Part shown: positions 1 to 9,087 of the stretch, piece after piece | Numbering within the stretch: position 1 is the first letter of the stretch | Layout: the number at the start of each line of letters is the position of its first letter | DNA from: Streptomyces sp. Tue 6430 | GTDB taxonomy: Bacteria > Actinomycetota > Actinomycetes > Streptomycetales > Streptomycetaceae | Length of the DNA stretch: 64,000 nt | Assembly (NCBI GenBank): GCA_021568835.1 | Contig: JAKGSH010000010.1 | Location: forward strand, 868,001 to 932,000 | Direction: 5' to 3' | Position numbers and translations under genes: made by a program | The notes under the pieces: model-generated | Database searches by the model: none | What the model saw: the letters and a program-made list of their open reading frames with translations, nothing else | What the model was told of the DNA's origin: nothing

Positions 1-755
1 TCCGCCTCGCGCTGCTGCTGGTAGAGCTTCCAGCCCATGTTGTAGACGTCGATCTGGGAGCGGTTGGCGTCCAGGTAGAACACCTTGTTGACGACCGTCT
101 CGACCAGGTCGACGTCGTGGGAGATGACGATGAAGCCGCCGCGGTAGGTCTTGAGGTAGTCCCGCAGCCAGACGATCGAGTCGGCGTCCAGGTGGTTCGT
201 CGGCTCGTCGAGGAGCAGGGTGTCGGCGTCGGAGAACAGGATCCGGGCCAGCTCGACCCGGCGGCGCTGACCGCCGGAGAGCGTGTGCAGGGGCTGTCCG
301 AGCACGCGGTCGGGCAGGTTGAGCGCGGCGGCGATGGTGGCGGCCTCGGCCTCGGCGGCGTACCCGCCCTTGGTGAGGAACTCCGTCTCCTGGCGCTCGT
401 ACTGCCGCATGGCCTTGTCGCGGGTGGACCCCTGGCCGTTGGCGATGCGCTGCTCGTTGTCGCGCATCTTGCGGATCAGCACGTCGAGACCGCGGGCGGA
501 GAGGATGCGGTCGCGGGCGAGGACGTCGAGGTCTCCGGTGCGGGGGTCCTGCGGGAGGTAGCCGACCTCGCCGGACCGGGTGACCTGGCCCGCGGCGGGG
601 ATGCCCTCACCGGCGAGGACCTTCGTCAGTGTGGTCTTGCCGGCGCCGTTGCGCCCGACCAGACCGATGCGGTCGCCCTTGGCGATGCGGAAGGAGGCGT
701 TCTCGATGAGGATGCGGGCACCGGCGCGCAGCTCGATGCCGGAGGCGGAGATCAC
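1..755 (-). CDS. ABC-F family ATP-binding protein (C-terminal part outside window)
   Basis: ABC-F proteins are soluble tandem-ATPase factors that act on the ribosome in translation or antibiotic protection. I read the frame directly from the GTG at 755 to the window edge and found it open throughout. Visible motifs of the first ATPase domain are Walker A (GRNGAGKTT, about residue 36), the signature LSGGQRRRVELAR, Walker B followed by DEPTNHLD, and the switch histidine in VISHD. The sequence then continues into the interdomain linker. PTNHLD and the lack of membrane segments are typical of ABC-F rather than a transporter. The second ATPase domain lies beyond base 1, so the exact subfamily cannot be decided. 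The gene is divergent from the metallopeptidase at 1182. Confidence 0.88.
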   Translation of the reverse strand, partial: MISASGIELRAGARILIENASFRIAKGDRIGLVGRNGAGKTTLTKVLAGEGIPAAGQVTRSGEVGYLPQDPRTGDLDVLARDRILSARGLDVLIRKMRDNEQRIANGQGSTRDKAMRQYERQETEFLTKGGYAAEAEAATIAAALNLPDRVLGQPLHTLSGGQRRRVELARILFSDADTLLLDEPTNHLDADSIVWLRDYLKTYRGGFIVISHDVDLVETVVNKVFYLDANRSQIDVYNMGWKLYQQQREA

Positions 756-1181
756 GGACAGACTCCAGAGCGGGTGGGGGCGGGATGGGCGGCTGAGGAC
801 GTTCCCGCCGTCTAATGCGCGAGGAGAATGGCCATGAAGTCATTCTAACGGGGCCGTGCAAGCACTTTTCCTGAGTGCGCGTGTTCGATCTCCGCGCGGA
901 TCGCGTGCCTGGTCCGGCGCGGATCGCGTGCCTGGTCCGGCGCGGATCGCGTGCCTGGTCCGGCGCGGATCGCGTGCCTGGTCCGGCGCGGGCCGCGCGC
1001 GGGCGGGAAGCGGCGGGGCGCGCGCGGCGGTCGGGGCCGCACGTGCAACGGCGGGACGCGGGGGTACCTGACTGCCGACCCGCCTCCCGGTGCGGTCCGC
1101 CCGCGGGCGTGGGCCCCACGCGCGTGGGGGCACGCAGGGGGCGAGGACGACGGCCGAGGGCGGCACAGACGGAGGTGGCCC
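756..1181. other. Divergent intergenic region with tandem repeat and palindrome
   Basis: This 426-base gap separates the divergent ABC-F gene and the zinc metallopeptidase. It holds four copies of a 23-base repeat (898-989) and a perfect 16-base palindrome at 1114-1129. Open frames across it are low-complexity Arg/Gly/Ala translations of the repeat and are not credible genes. It must carry both promoters, but I cannot recognise a -35/-10 pair with confidence. Confidence 0.6.
898..989. repeat. Tandem repeat, 4 x 23 bp
   Basis: Four consecutive identical 23-base units (898-920, 921-943, 944-966, 967-989), each beginning GGATCGCGTGCC and ending GGCGC. The copies are perfect, so the array is recent or still varying in copy number. 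It lies between divergent genes. Confidence 0.95.
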
Positions 1182-2071
1182 GTGCAGTTCGACGACGACG
1201 CCAGACTGGACACGTCCGAGGTGCAGGACGTGCGCGGGAGCCGGATCCCGGGCGGGCGGGCGACCGTGGGCGGTGGCATCGCCGGGCTGGTCGCGCTGCT
1301 GCTGGCGCTGTTCCTCGGGGTCGGGCCGGACCAGCTCGGGCTCTCCTCGGGCGGCGACGAGCCCGCGGCGACCTCGTCGGGGCTCGCCCAGGTGCAGCGC
1401 GACTGCCGTACCGGGCAGGACGCGAACACACGGGACGACTGCCGGATCGTGGCGGTGGTCAACAGCGTGCAGGACTTCTGGGACGGGGAGCTCCGGCGGC
1501 GGGACGGCACGTACACGCGCTCGTCCACCGTGTTCTTCGCCCAGCGGGTGGGGACGGCGTGCGGGACGGCGACCTCGGCGGTGGGGCCGTTCTACTGCCC
1601 GGGCGACCGGAAGGTCTACCTGGACCTGGGGTTCTTCGACGAACTGCGGTCGACGTTCGGCGCGAGCGGCGGGCCCTTCGCTCAGGCGTACGTCGTGGCG
1701 CACGAGTACGGGCACCACGTGCAGGACCTCGTGGGCACGCTGGGCCGCTCGCAGGACGGGCCGGCCGGCGCCGGCAGCGCCGCGGTGAGCGTCGAGCTGC
1801 AGGCCGACTGCTACGCGGGCGTGTGGGCCCGGCACGCCACCACGACGCCGGACGAGTCGACCGGGCGGCCGCTGATCACCAGCCTCACCGCCGCGGACAT
1901 CTCCGACGGGCTGGACGCCGCGGCGGCCGTGGGCGACGACCGGATCCAGGAGCGGTTCCAGGGCGGGTGACGCCCGAGACGTGGACGCACGGTTCGGCGG
2001 CGCAGCGGCAGCAGTGGTTCGACGTGGGGTACCGGAGCGGGGACATGGCGCGGTGCGACACCTTCCGCTGA
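1182..2071 (+). CDS. Neutral zinc metallopeptidase (YpfJ family), one frameshift near 1966
   Basis: Putative membrane-anchored neutral zinc metallopeptidase of the YpfJ/Zn_peptidase_2 type. The GTG at 1182 is chosen because a strong GGAGGTGG ribosome site precedes it at 1171. After a basic cytoplasmic stretch there is one membrane segment (about residues 28-46, [16 protein letters not shown]). The zinc motif HEYGH sits in [15 protein letters not shown] (about residue 175). The frame from 1182 stops at 1970, but the family-conserved tail [17 protein letters not shown] continues in another frame to 2071. Adding one base in the run at 1964-1968 joins them into a 296-residue protein. I read this as an assembly error. 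The biological substrate of this family is unknown. Confidence 0.85.
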
Positions 2072-2261
2072 CCGCGCGGTGCCCGCTGCCCGCGCACGCT
2101 CCGCGGAGCCCTGCCGGCGGGCGTTGCCGGCAGGCCCTGCCGACGGGCGCCGCCGGACGGGGCCGTGCCGTGAGGTTCGTGGCGGGAACGGCACGGAGGT
2201 CCTGACGCCCCCGGCCGTACGCCCCCGACGGACCGGGAGTGCGGCCCTGCGGACCGGGAGC

Positions 2262-2277
2262 ACGGCCCCGCGGGGCC
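2262..2277. terminator. GC-rich palindrome between convergent genes
   Basis: A perfect palindrome (CGGCCCCGCGGGGCCG) lies in the 227-base gap between the convergent metallopeptidase and the gene ending at 2299. It probably acts as a bidirectional transcription terminator. No U-tract is present, as is usual in Streptomyces. Confidence 0.4.
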
Positions 2278-2298
2278 GCACGGCCCGCGGCGCCGGTC

Positions 2299-3734
2299 TC
2301 AGCCTCCGGTGTGGACCTGGAAGGCGGCCCTTCGCACGGCCTTGGCCAGCGCCGGGTCGGGGTGTGCGGCGGCGAGCGCCACCAGGACCTGCACGGTGCG
2401 CGGGTGCCCGGCGGAGCGGACCTCGGCCAGCAGCGCCGGCACGGTCGGCTGGAGCGCGGACTCCAGGTGGCGCACCAGCATCGGCGCCTCGCCGTGGTCG
2501 GCGACGGCCGCGGCGGTGTCCACCCACAGCCAGGTGGCCTCCTCGCGGGTGAGCACCTCGTGGGCGTCCTCGGGGTCCACCCCGTCGTGCTCGGCCAGCC
2601 ACAGCAGGGCGTACGGCCGCAGGGCGGGCTCCTCGACGACGGCGCGCACGTCGGGCTCCGCGGGGGCGCCGACGACACGCAGCGCCTCGAAGGCGAGGCC
2701 GCGCAGCAGGGCGTCCTCACCGCGGGCGGCGGTGAGCAGTTCGCCGACGGCGCTGCCGACGGTGCGGGCGGCGAGCCAGGCGCGGTACTCGGCACGGGCG
2801 GCGTTCGGGCGGAGCTGGGCGCAGCCGCGCAGCATCTCCTCGGCCGGGACCTCGATGTTGCCGGCGGGGCTCTGCGCGGCGACGCAGATCTGCTCCAGCT
2901 TGACCCAGACCGCCCAGTTGCCGAGCGGGGTCAGGGTGGCCTGGCCGTCGCCGTAGGTGAGCGCGCCCACCGAGGCGAGGGCGTGCAGGGCCCAGTCGAG
3001 GAGGGGGCGAGTTCGGCGGCGCGGGCCGGTTCCGCCGGGTCGGCGTCGGCGGAGGGGCCGGGGCGGCGGGGGCCCGGAGCGGCGGCGTCCTCGGGGCCGT
3101 AGGAGACCTCGCAGCGTTCGGTGCGCAGTTCGGTGACGCGCTGGCGCAGCAGGTCGAGGAGCTGGTCCACGGGGACGGGGCCGGCGGACAGCTGGAGGAA
3201 GGAGAGCACCTGCGGCAGGGCCGAGACGACCTCGGCGACGGCGCCGGGCTCCTGGCCCGCGGGTTCCGGGGTGGCCAGCGACCAGGCGTCGAAGAGGGCG
3301 ACCCAGCCGCGCAGGACGGCGCTGTCGTCACGGTTCCAGGCGCGCAGCCGCCAGCCGGGGCGGGCGCTGTCGCCGTGCACCTCGACGAGGCCGGCGAGGC
3401 GGGCGGTGTCCCAGTCGGCGCGGACCTGAGCCGCGGTCAGGCCCAGGTCGGCCGCCGCGCGTTCGGCGGTCGTCTCGGAGAGGGTGGCCTTGCCGTCGTC
3501 GGTGGCCGCGTCCCGGCCGGGGCCGAGGGCGTTGTCGGCCCAGCGGGCGACGCGGGCCGCGGCCGCCAGCCCGGAGCGCGCCATTCTGGCCAGCTCCGCC
3601 GGGGCGGGGGTGCCCTCCGGCGGGCGGGGTGCGGGGCGGCGCTGGCGCCGCTGGTTCACAGCTGAGGGGGCGGCGGCCAGGGGTCGTGGGCGGACGAGTC
3701 GAAGCCTGGAGTCGCGCGGGATACGGGACGTCAC
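2299..3734 (-). CDS. Uncharacterised actinomycete protein, one frameshift near 3005
   Basis: I do not recognise a named family. After joining two frames the protein is about 478 residues. It has a basic Pro/Arg/Ala-rich N-terminus, a helical stretch with a winged-helix look (SETTAERAAADLGLTAAQV), a region rich in Leu/Val helices, and an Ala/Leu-rich C-terminal half reminiscent of HEAT-like helical repeats. The N-terminal frame breaks in the run at 3003-3009, where the coding strand has CCCCCTCCTC. One extra C restores LAPLLDWALHALASVGALTYGDG and joins it to the C-terminal frame ending at 2299. The GTG at 3734 was preferred to the upstream GTG at 3782 because the residues between are uncharacteristic. 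It lies downstream of the hydrolase on the same strand, with 182 bases between. Confidence 0.65.
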
Positions 3735-3916
3735 GGGTGCAGTCTTCCGGTTGACGGTCCGAAATCCCAAACGGAATGTCACGACGGGCTGCGGGACCGG
3801 TCGAGGCGCGGGGTGCGGGGAGGGGTGGTGGGGCTTGTTCAGGCCAACGGTCCGGCTTTAAACGGAACCTGCGGGACCGTTCCGGCGCGGCACGTCGCGG
3901 CACGTCGCGGCACGCG

Positions 3917-5041
3917 TCACATCAAGGGGGTCAGGAAGCGGCGCAGCACTTCCTCGTAGGCGGCCGGATCGGGGTTCCACATGGCGGCGTGCGGGGCGTG
4001 CGGGACGGTGTGGAGGGTGACCGGGCCGGGGTGGCGGTCGGCGAAGCGGCGGGAGGCCGCCCAGGGCGCCACGGTGTCCCCGGGGCCGTGGATGATCAGG
4101 GTCGGTACGAGGGGGGCGGCCGGGGCGGCGGTCCCGTCGGGGTCGGCGCCCAGGCGGGCGCGGCCCTCGGCGGCGCGGACGGCCAGCGGCAGCAGCGCGC
4201 CCGGGGTGTGGCGGGCGGCGGCGAGGGCCCGCAGGGTGGCCTGCCAGTCGAGGACCGGGGAGTCCAGCACGACCCCGGAGACGAGGTTGCGCAGTCCCGA
4301 GCGGGCGGCGGCGCGCAGGGCCATGGTGGCGCCGGTGGACCAGCCGAGCAGGACGAGGCGTTCGGCGCCGTAGCGGACGGCGTACCTCATCGCCGCGTCC
4401 AGGTCGCGCCACTCGGTCTCGCCGAGGTGGTTGAGGCCGTCCGGGGAGCGGGGCGCGCCCAGGTCGCCGCGGTAGGACAGGGCGAGGACCGGGAAACGGC
4501 GGCGGTGCAGGAAGCCGGTCAGGTTCAGGGCGTGTTCCCGGGTGGTGCCCAGGCCGTGCACGGCGATCACCCAGGTGCGGCGGGCGCCGGGGACGAACCA
4601 GGCGGGCAGCGGTCCCAGCTCGCCGGGCACGTCGACGTCGGCGTGGTCGAGGCCGAGCGCGGTGGTCGGGTTGCCCACGTACAGGTTCGGGGTGAGCCAC
4701 ACCGCGTCGCCCGCCTCCAGGGCTCCGTGGGTGACCCGCTCCAGACGTCGTACGACCGTGTCGGCGGAGTGCGGGGCGGTGTCCAGGACGGGGCCGACGA
4801 CCGCGTGGGAGCCGTCGCCGGCGAGTCCGTAGGTGCCGGGTCGCAGGGCGGCGAGGTCGCGGGTGAGGGTCACCTGGCCGGCGGTGGTGCCGTGCACGGT
4901 GAGCCGGGGTTCGGTGGGCAGGGGGCGGCCGGGTGGCGCCTTCAGGGCCGCGTCGCTGGCGAGGCGGCCCGCGGCCACGCTTGCGGCGCCGGCGGCCAGG
5001 GCCGCGGCTGCGGTGACGGCGGTCGCCGTGACGGTGCGCAC
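3917..5041 (-). CDS. Alpha/beta hydrolase, membrane-anchored or secreted
   Basis: Serine hydrolase of the alpha/beta fold, about 374 residues. An N-terminal Ala-rich hydrophobic segment (about residues 4-24) looks like a signal anchor or uncleaved signal peptide. The oxyanion region HGLGTT and the nucleophile elbow GWSTG (about residue 225) are clear, and a late Asp (HGPGDTVAPW) and His (PHAPHAAMW) can complete the triad. The substrate is unknown; bacterial relatives are annotated as esterases or BAAT-like acyltransferases. The start at GTG 5041 directly precedes the signal-like segment. An in-frame GTG at 5089 would add 16 residues without a convincing ribosome site. Confidence 0.8.
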   Translation of the reverse strand: MRTVTATAVTAAAALAAGAASVAAGRLASDAALKAPPGRPLPTEPRLTVHGTTAGQVTLTRDLAALRPGTYGLAGDGSHAVVGPVLDTAPHSADTVVRRLERVTHGALEAGDAVWLTPNLYVGNPTTALGLDHADVDVPGELGPLPAWFVPGARRTWVIAVHGLGTTREHALNLTGFLHRRRFPVLALSYRGDLGAPRSPDGLNHLGETEWRDLDAAMRYAVRYGAERLVLLGWSTGATMALRAAARSGLRNLVSGVVLDSPVLDWQATLRALAAARHTPGALLPLAVRAAEGRARLGADPDGTAAPAAPLVPTLIIHGPGDTVAPWAASRRFADRHPGPVTLHTVPHAPHAAMWNPDPAAYEEVLRRFLTPLM

Positions 5042-5293
5042 CCGTCCAGTGTCCCGGCCGATCCCGCTGAGGGCCAGCGGTGGAAGCACCGGGGGTGGGG
5101 CGGACGGCCGCGGCCGCTCCCTCGGCGGCCTGCGGGCCCGCGACGGCCGACGGGCGAGCCGCCGTCACCACGGCCGGACAGGGCCGGGCGGCGGAGCCGC
5201 GCACAGGGCCGGGCGGCGCAGTCGCGTGCCGGCACGGCCGCCGCCCCTCGGGACGCGGCGTCCGCGCCGGGTCCGCGGGTCCGGTGCGCCGCC

Positions 5294-6003
5294 TCAGCGC
5301 TTCTGTCCGTAGCCCCGCAGGCGTTGTGCCACCGCTGCCAGCTGGTCGTCGGTCAGCAGGTTCGGGGTGCGGCCCGGGACGGACGAGGCGGTCAGCCACA
5401 GCCGGCACATCCACTCCAGCTGGGCCGTGCGGTCGTAGGCCTCGTCGAGGGTGGCGCCGTGGGTGAGGGTGCCGTGGTTCTGGAGGAGGCAGGCGGTGCG
5501 GCCGGCGAGGGCGTGCAGGAGGTTGCGGGCGAGTTCCTCGGTGCCGTAGGTCGCATAGGGGGCGACGCGGACGGGGCCGCCGAGCGCGGCCGTCATGTAG
5601 TGGACGGACGGGAGTTCGCTCACGAGGGTCGAGACGGCGGTGGCGTGCACGGCGTGGGTGTGGACGACGGCGCGGGCGTCGGTGGTGCGGTGCACGGCGA
5701 GGTGCATGGGCAGTTCGCTGGTCGGGTGAGGGTGCCGAGGACCTGCCGGCCGTCGAGGTCGACGCCGGTGACGTCGTCGGGGGTGAGGCGGTCGTAGGGG
5801 ACGCCCGAGGGGGTGACCAGGACGAGGTCCCCGACGCGGACCGAGACGTTGCCGGAGGTGCCGACGACGAGCCGGTCGGCGACGGTGCGGCGGGCCGTCG
5901 CCACGAGCTGTTCCCAGGCGTGCGCGACCTCCCCGTCGTGGAGGTCGTGGAGGTCGTGGGGGGCGTGGGGGCCGTCACCGGTGTCGCGTCGCTGCTCTGC
6001 CAT
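5294..6003 (-). CDS. Class II aldolase/adducin family protein (fuculose-phosphate aldolase-like), one frameshift near 5724
   Basis: Cytosolic zinc-dependent class II aldolase related to L-fuculose-1-phosphate aldolase, expected to cleave a sugar phosphate or related hydroxy-acid; the exact substrate cannot be told. The corrected product is 236 residues. Motifs seen are TSGNVSVR near residue 50, the metal-binding HTH in VVHTHAVHATA, and a third zinc His in LLQNHGTLTHGATLDEA. Two frames overlap at about 5724: one added C after CTCACC restores LGTLTPTSELPMHLAVHR. The ATG at 6003 has a CAGGA ribosome site at good spacing. The first 25 residues are His/Asp-rich. Confidence 0.82.
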
Positions 6004-6155
6004 GCCGTGATCCTGCCAGGTGACGAACATCTCTTTCGCGGCCTTCCAGGACCCTCGGGGAAGGGGGCGCGGGACCCGGGCCCGTGCGGCGTCCGGGGTG
6101 TCACGGCGAAGCGGAATGAACTCCGCCGATTGTGGACACCGCGAAGCCCGTCCCA

Positions 6156-6196
6156 GTTCATCTTCCGTTCACCCAGGTTACCTACGTTCATCCAGC
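6156..6196 (+). promoter_or_regulatory. PHO box-like direct repeats (PhoP site) upstream of pit
   Basis: Two directly adjacent 11-base units, GTTCATCTTCC (6156-6166) and GTTCACCCAGG (6167-6177), match the direct-repeat-unit pattern of Streptomyces PHO boxes. A further GTTCATCCAGC follows at 6186-6196. The phosphate transporter starts 29 bases downstream. PhoP control of pit genes is known in S. coelicolor; here it is inferred from the repeat. Confidence 0.7.
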
Positions 6197-6224
6197 CAAT
6201 GACCTCGAACGATTGCCTGGGTAA

Positions 6225-7471
6225 ATGGAAAGCTTCTCGCTGATCCTCGCGATTGTGGTAGTAACCGCACTCGCGTTCGATTTCACGAACGGTTTCCACG
6301 ACACCGCCAACGCGATGGCCACCACCATCTCGACCGGTGCACTCAAGCCCAAGGTCGCGGTGGCCATGTCCGCCGTGCTGAACCTTGTGGGCGCCTTCCT
6401 CTCCGTGGAGGTCGCCAACACGATCTCCAAGGGTCTCGTCGACGAGACCGGCATCCGTCCCGAGGTCATCTTCGCCGCCCTGGTCGGCGCGATCCTCTGG
6501 AACCTGCTGACCTGGCTGGTCGGACTGCCGTCCAGCTCCTCGCACGCCCTGATGGGCGGGCTGATCGGCGCCACCATCGCCTCGGCCGGCGCCGGCGCGG
6601 TCCACGGCGACGTGCTCGTCACCAAGGTCCTGATCCCGGCCGTCGCCGCGCCGATCGTCGCGGGCGTCGCGGCGATGCTCGCGACCCGGCTGTCGTACGC
6701 GCTGGGCAAGAAGGCCGACGGCAAGGCCGCCGCCAAGGGCTACCGGACCGGCCAGATCGCCTCCGCCGGCCTGGTCTCGCTCGCCCACGGCACCAACGAC
6801 GCCCAGAAGACGATGGGCATCATCACTCTCGCCCTGGTCGCCGGCGGCGCCGTCGCCCCCGACTCCGACCCTCCGCTGTGGGTCATCCTGTCCGCGGGCC
6901 TGGCGATCGCGCTCGGCACCTACCTCGGCGGCTGGCGCATCATCCGCACCATGGGCAAGGGCCTGACCGACCTCCAGCCGCAGCAGGGCTTCGCCGCCCA
7001 GACCAGCGCGGCCACCGTCATCCTGGCCTCCTCCCACCTCGGCTTCTCGCTCTCCACCACGCACTCGGTGTCCGGCGCGGTGATGGGCGCGGGCCTGGGC
7101 CGCAAGGGCGGCGTCGTCCGCTGGTCGACCGCCACCCGGATGTTCGTGGCCTGGGGCCTGACGCTGCCGGCCGCGGCCCTGGTCGGCGCCCTCGCCGAGT
7201 ACGTGACCGGCTTCGGCGACTGGGGCACGGCGCTCGTCGCGGTGTTCCTCATCGCCTCCAGCGCGGCGATCTGGAAGATCTCGCGGCGCGAGATCATCGA
7301 CCACACGCACGTCGTCGGCGGGGACGAGGAGCCGGCCGGCGTGGTCACCACCGCGATCGCCGCCGTGACCCCGCCCCGGCGGGCACGGTCACCGAGGACC
7401 TCACGGCCACCGTCCCGGCGCCGGAGCCGGAGCCGGCCCCGCCGGCCGCCCCCACCGTCACCACCGTCTGA
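6225..7471 (+). CDS. pit: Low-affinity inorganic phosphate transporter (Pit family), one frameshift near 7375
   Basis: Integral membrane metal-phosphate symporter of the Pit family. The two family signatures are present: NGFHDTANAMAT near residue 21 and AHGTNDAQKTMG near residue 188. About ten hydrophobic segments can be counted. The uninterrupted frame runs through the natural stop into the next gene, making an artificial 500-residue fusion. Adding one base near 7375 (CCCCGCCCCGG) restores the usual end, VTPAPAGTVTEDL followed by a Pro/Glu-rich tail, stopping at 7471 (415 residues). PHO-box-like repeats lie just upstream, which suggests PhoR-PhoP control. The small membrane protein 34 bases downstream is probably co-transcribed. 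Confidence 0.92.
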
Positions 7472-7505
7472 GTCCCGCCCCCACCGGTACGAAGGAAGAA
7501 GCAGC

Positions 7506-7727
7506 ATGAAGATCGACTGGGCGGCTCTCGGCTCCGTCTTCGGGGTCAGTCTCGTCGTCACCGTGGCCCTCGTGGCCCTCTTCACCCTCGGCGTCATGGG
7601 CCTCTCCCGCCGCGAGCGGGCCGCGGCCCAGGGCGGCTCCGCCACCCTGGCCGTCACCGGCGCGTACGCGTGCTTCGCGGCGTGCGCCGGGGCGGTGGCC
7701 TACGGGATCTCGCTGATCGTCGCCTGA
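7506..7727 (+). CDS. Small membrane protein downstream of Pit
   Basis: A 73-residue protein with two predicted membrane helices (about residues 8-31 and 48-71) separated by a short basic loop RRERAAAQGG. A good ribosome site (GAAGGAAGAAG) precedes ATG 7506. No enzyme motif is visible and no function is known to me. Its position 34 bases after pit and before a strong terminator suggests it works with, or is regulated together with, the phosphate transporter. Confidence 0.8.
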   Translation: MKIDWAALGSVFGVSLVVTVALVALFTLGVMGLSRRERAAAQGGSATLAVTGAYACFAACAGAVAYGISLIVA

Positions 7728-7743
7728 CGGATCGGCACGCACA

Positions 7744-7792
7744 CGCGCGCGTGGGGCGCGGGACGGATCACCGTCCCGCGCCCCACGCGTGC
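7744..7792 (+). terminator. Strong hairpin terminator after pit operon
   Basis: GTGGGGCGCGGGACGG (7751-7766) pairs perfectly with its complement at 7771-7786 around a 4-base loop, and pairing extends outward with one mismatch. It closes the pit transcription unit before the cobalamin riboswitch. Confidence 0.85.
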
Positions 7793-7858
7793 GTGACGGC
7801 CGTGACCGGTGGTGCGGGGCCGGCGGCGTGTGGGGTTCTGCACACTGTCCCGTCGCAG

Positions 7859-7875
7859 GTCAACAGTGAGTTGAC
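7859..7875. promoter_or_regulatory. Inverted repeat GTCAAC-n5-GTTGAC upstream of the riboswitch
   Basis: A perfect 6-base inverted repeat with a 5-base spacer in the presumed promoter region of the cob cluster. It could be an operator half-site pair or part of the RNA leader. The assignment is tentative. Confidence 0.35.
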
Positions 7876-7894
7876 GGCCGTTCCGGGCCCGTGG

Positions 7895-8045
7895 TGGACT
7901 GCCGGGGCCATGTACGGCGACAGAAGAGGAAGCCGGTGTGAATCCGGCGCGGTCCCGCCACTGTCACCGGGGTAGACACCCCCGGGAGCCAGGAACTCTC
8001 GTCGCCGGTCTCGTCGAACCAGGGCGTGGACACCCTGAGTGAGGA
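7895..8045 (+). ncRNA. Cobalamin (adenosylcobalamin) riboswitch
   Basis: The conserved core is unmistakable: AGGAAGCCGGTGTGAATCC near 7927, GGTCCCGCCACTGTCA (the B12 box, 7951-7966) and GAGCCAGGAACTC (7985-7997), in the order and spacing of the cobalamin riboswitch family. In this family, binding of adenosylcobalamin closes a kissing-loop fold that shuts down translation or transcription. It lies directly upstream of cobD, so the cluster should be repressed by its own product. The outer ends of the element are approximate. Confidence 0.95.
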
Positions 8046-8054
8046 CATATCGCC

Positions 8055-8114
8055 ATGCTCGGCTGCCGTTCGAGGTACAGCACCAGGTCGTTGCCCGGCC
8101 CGTCGGCCGGCTGA
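8055..8114 (+). CDS. Possible 19-residue leader peptide between riboswitch and cobD
   Basis: ATG 8055 follows a plausible ribosome site (AGTGAGGAC) and opens a 19-codon frame (MLGCRSRYST then RSLPGPSAG) that stops at 8114, only 4 bases before the cobD ATG. cobD itself has no obvious ribosome site, so translation may reach it by coupling from this small frame, putting both under riboswitch control. The peptide may have no function of its own. Chance occurrence is possible because high-GC DNA opens many frames. Confidence 0.4.
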   Translation: MLGCRSRYSTRSLPGPSAG

Positions 8115-8118
8115 GCCG

Positions 8119-9087
8119 ATGGGTGCCGATCGCCGATACGCGTACGGTGCCGCCGCCGGCCTCCTGGGGGACCTGCTCCTCGGCGATCCGCGCCGGGGAC
8201 ATCCGGTCGCCGTGTTCGGGCGGGCCGCGGCCGGCGTGGAGCGGGTGCTCTGGCGGGACCACCGCGGGTGGGGCGCGCTGCACACCGCCGTGTGCGCCGG
8301 TGGCGCCGTGGCCCTCGGAGCCCTCGCCTCGCGTGCCGTACGCCGCTCCCCCACCGCCTCCGTCGCGCTGACCGGTGCCGCCGCGTGGGCCGTCGTCGGC
8401 GGGACCTCGCTGGTACGGGAGGCCCGGGCCGTCGGGCGGGCCCTGGAGGCGGGGGACGTCGAGGGCGCGCGGGCGCGCCTGCCGCACCTGTGCGGGCGGG
8501 ACCCGCAGGCCCTGGACGCCGACGGGATCGCCCGCGCGGTCGTCGAGTCCGTCGCCGAGAACACCTCCGACGCGGTCGTGGGCGCCCTGGTGTGGGGAGC
8601 CGTCGGCGGCGTGCCGGGACTGCTCGGGTTCCGGGCCGTCAACACCCTGGACGCGATGGTCGGTCACCGCTCGCCGCGCCACCTCCGCTTCGGGTGGGCG
8701 TCGGCCCGGCTGGACGACGTCGCCGGCTGGCCGGGGGCCCGGCTGACCGCCGTCCTGGCCGCCGTCGCCGGTGACGATCCGCGCGGGGCGCTGCGGGCCT
8801 GGCGGGCCGACGCGCGTAGGCACCCCAGCCCCAACGCCGGTCCCGTGGAGGCGTCGTTCGCCGGTGCCCTCGGGGTGCGGCTGGGCGGGACGCTGTCGTA
8901 CGGCGGGCGCGTCGAGCACCGGCCGGTGCTGAACGGGGAGCGGGGCCGGCCCGTCGTGGTCCGGGACATCGAACGTGCCGCGCGGCTCTCCCGCCGCGTC
9001 GGCCTGCTCGCGCTCGGCGTCACCGTCGCCGCGCGCGCCGTCGCCGCGAGCGTCCTCGCGGCGGGAGCGAAGGGGCGTACGTCATGA
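8119..9087 (+). CDS. cobD: Adenosylcobinamide-phosphate synthase CobD/CbiB
   Basis: Membrane enzyme that joins adenosylcobyric acid to (R)-1-aminopropan-2-ol phosphate in corrinoid side-arm assembly. The product is 322 residues, normal for CbiB. Conserved family blocks seen are [15 protein letters not shown] near the N-terminus, [18 protein letters not shown] near residue 145, and [26 protein letters not shown] near residue 175, followed by [14 protein letters not shown]. Several hydrophobic segments span the protein. ATG 8119 is the first in-frame start after the riboswitch. The stop overlaps the cobQ ATG by 4 bases, indicating translational coupling. Confidence 0.95.
   Translation: MGADRRYAYGAAAGLLGDLLLGDPRRGHPVAVFGRAAAGVERVLWRDHRGWGALHTAVCAGGAVALGALASRAVRRSPTASVALTGAAAWAVVGGTSLVREARAVGRALEAGDVEGARARLPHLCGRDPQALDADGIARAVVESVAENTSDAVVGALVWGAVGGVPGLLGFRAVNTLDAMVGHRSPRHLRFGWASARLDDVAGWPGARLTAVLAAVAGDDPRGALRAWRADARRHPSPNAGPVEASFAGALGVRLGGTLSYGGRVEHRPVLNGERGRPVVVRDIERAARLSRRVGLLALGVTVAARAVAASVLAAGAKGRTS

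Noticed and set aside
898..989. CRISPR array
   Set aside because: The units are directly adjacent with no unique spacers and no cas genes are near.
840..2795. 651-residue minus-strand open frame
   Set aside because: Antisense to the zinc metallopeptidase and the 23-base array; composition is Arg/Pro/Ala shadow with no domain.
3858..7310. 1150-residue minus-strand open frame
   Set aside because: Runs antisense through pit and across several genes; it reflects high third-position GC, not coding.
6225..7727. 500-residue Pit protein fused to the small membrane protein
   Set aside because: The fused stretch is Arg/Pro-rich out-of-frame sequence; one added base restores the normal Pit end and a separate small gene with its own ribosome site.
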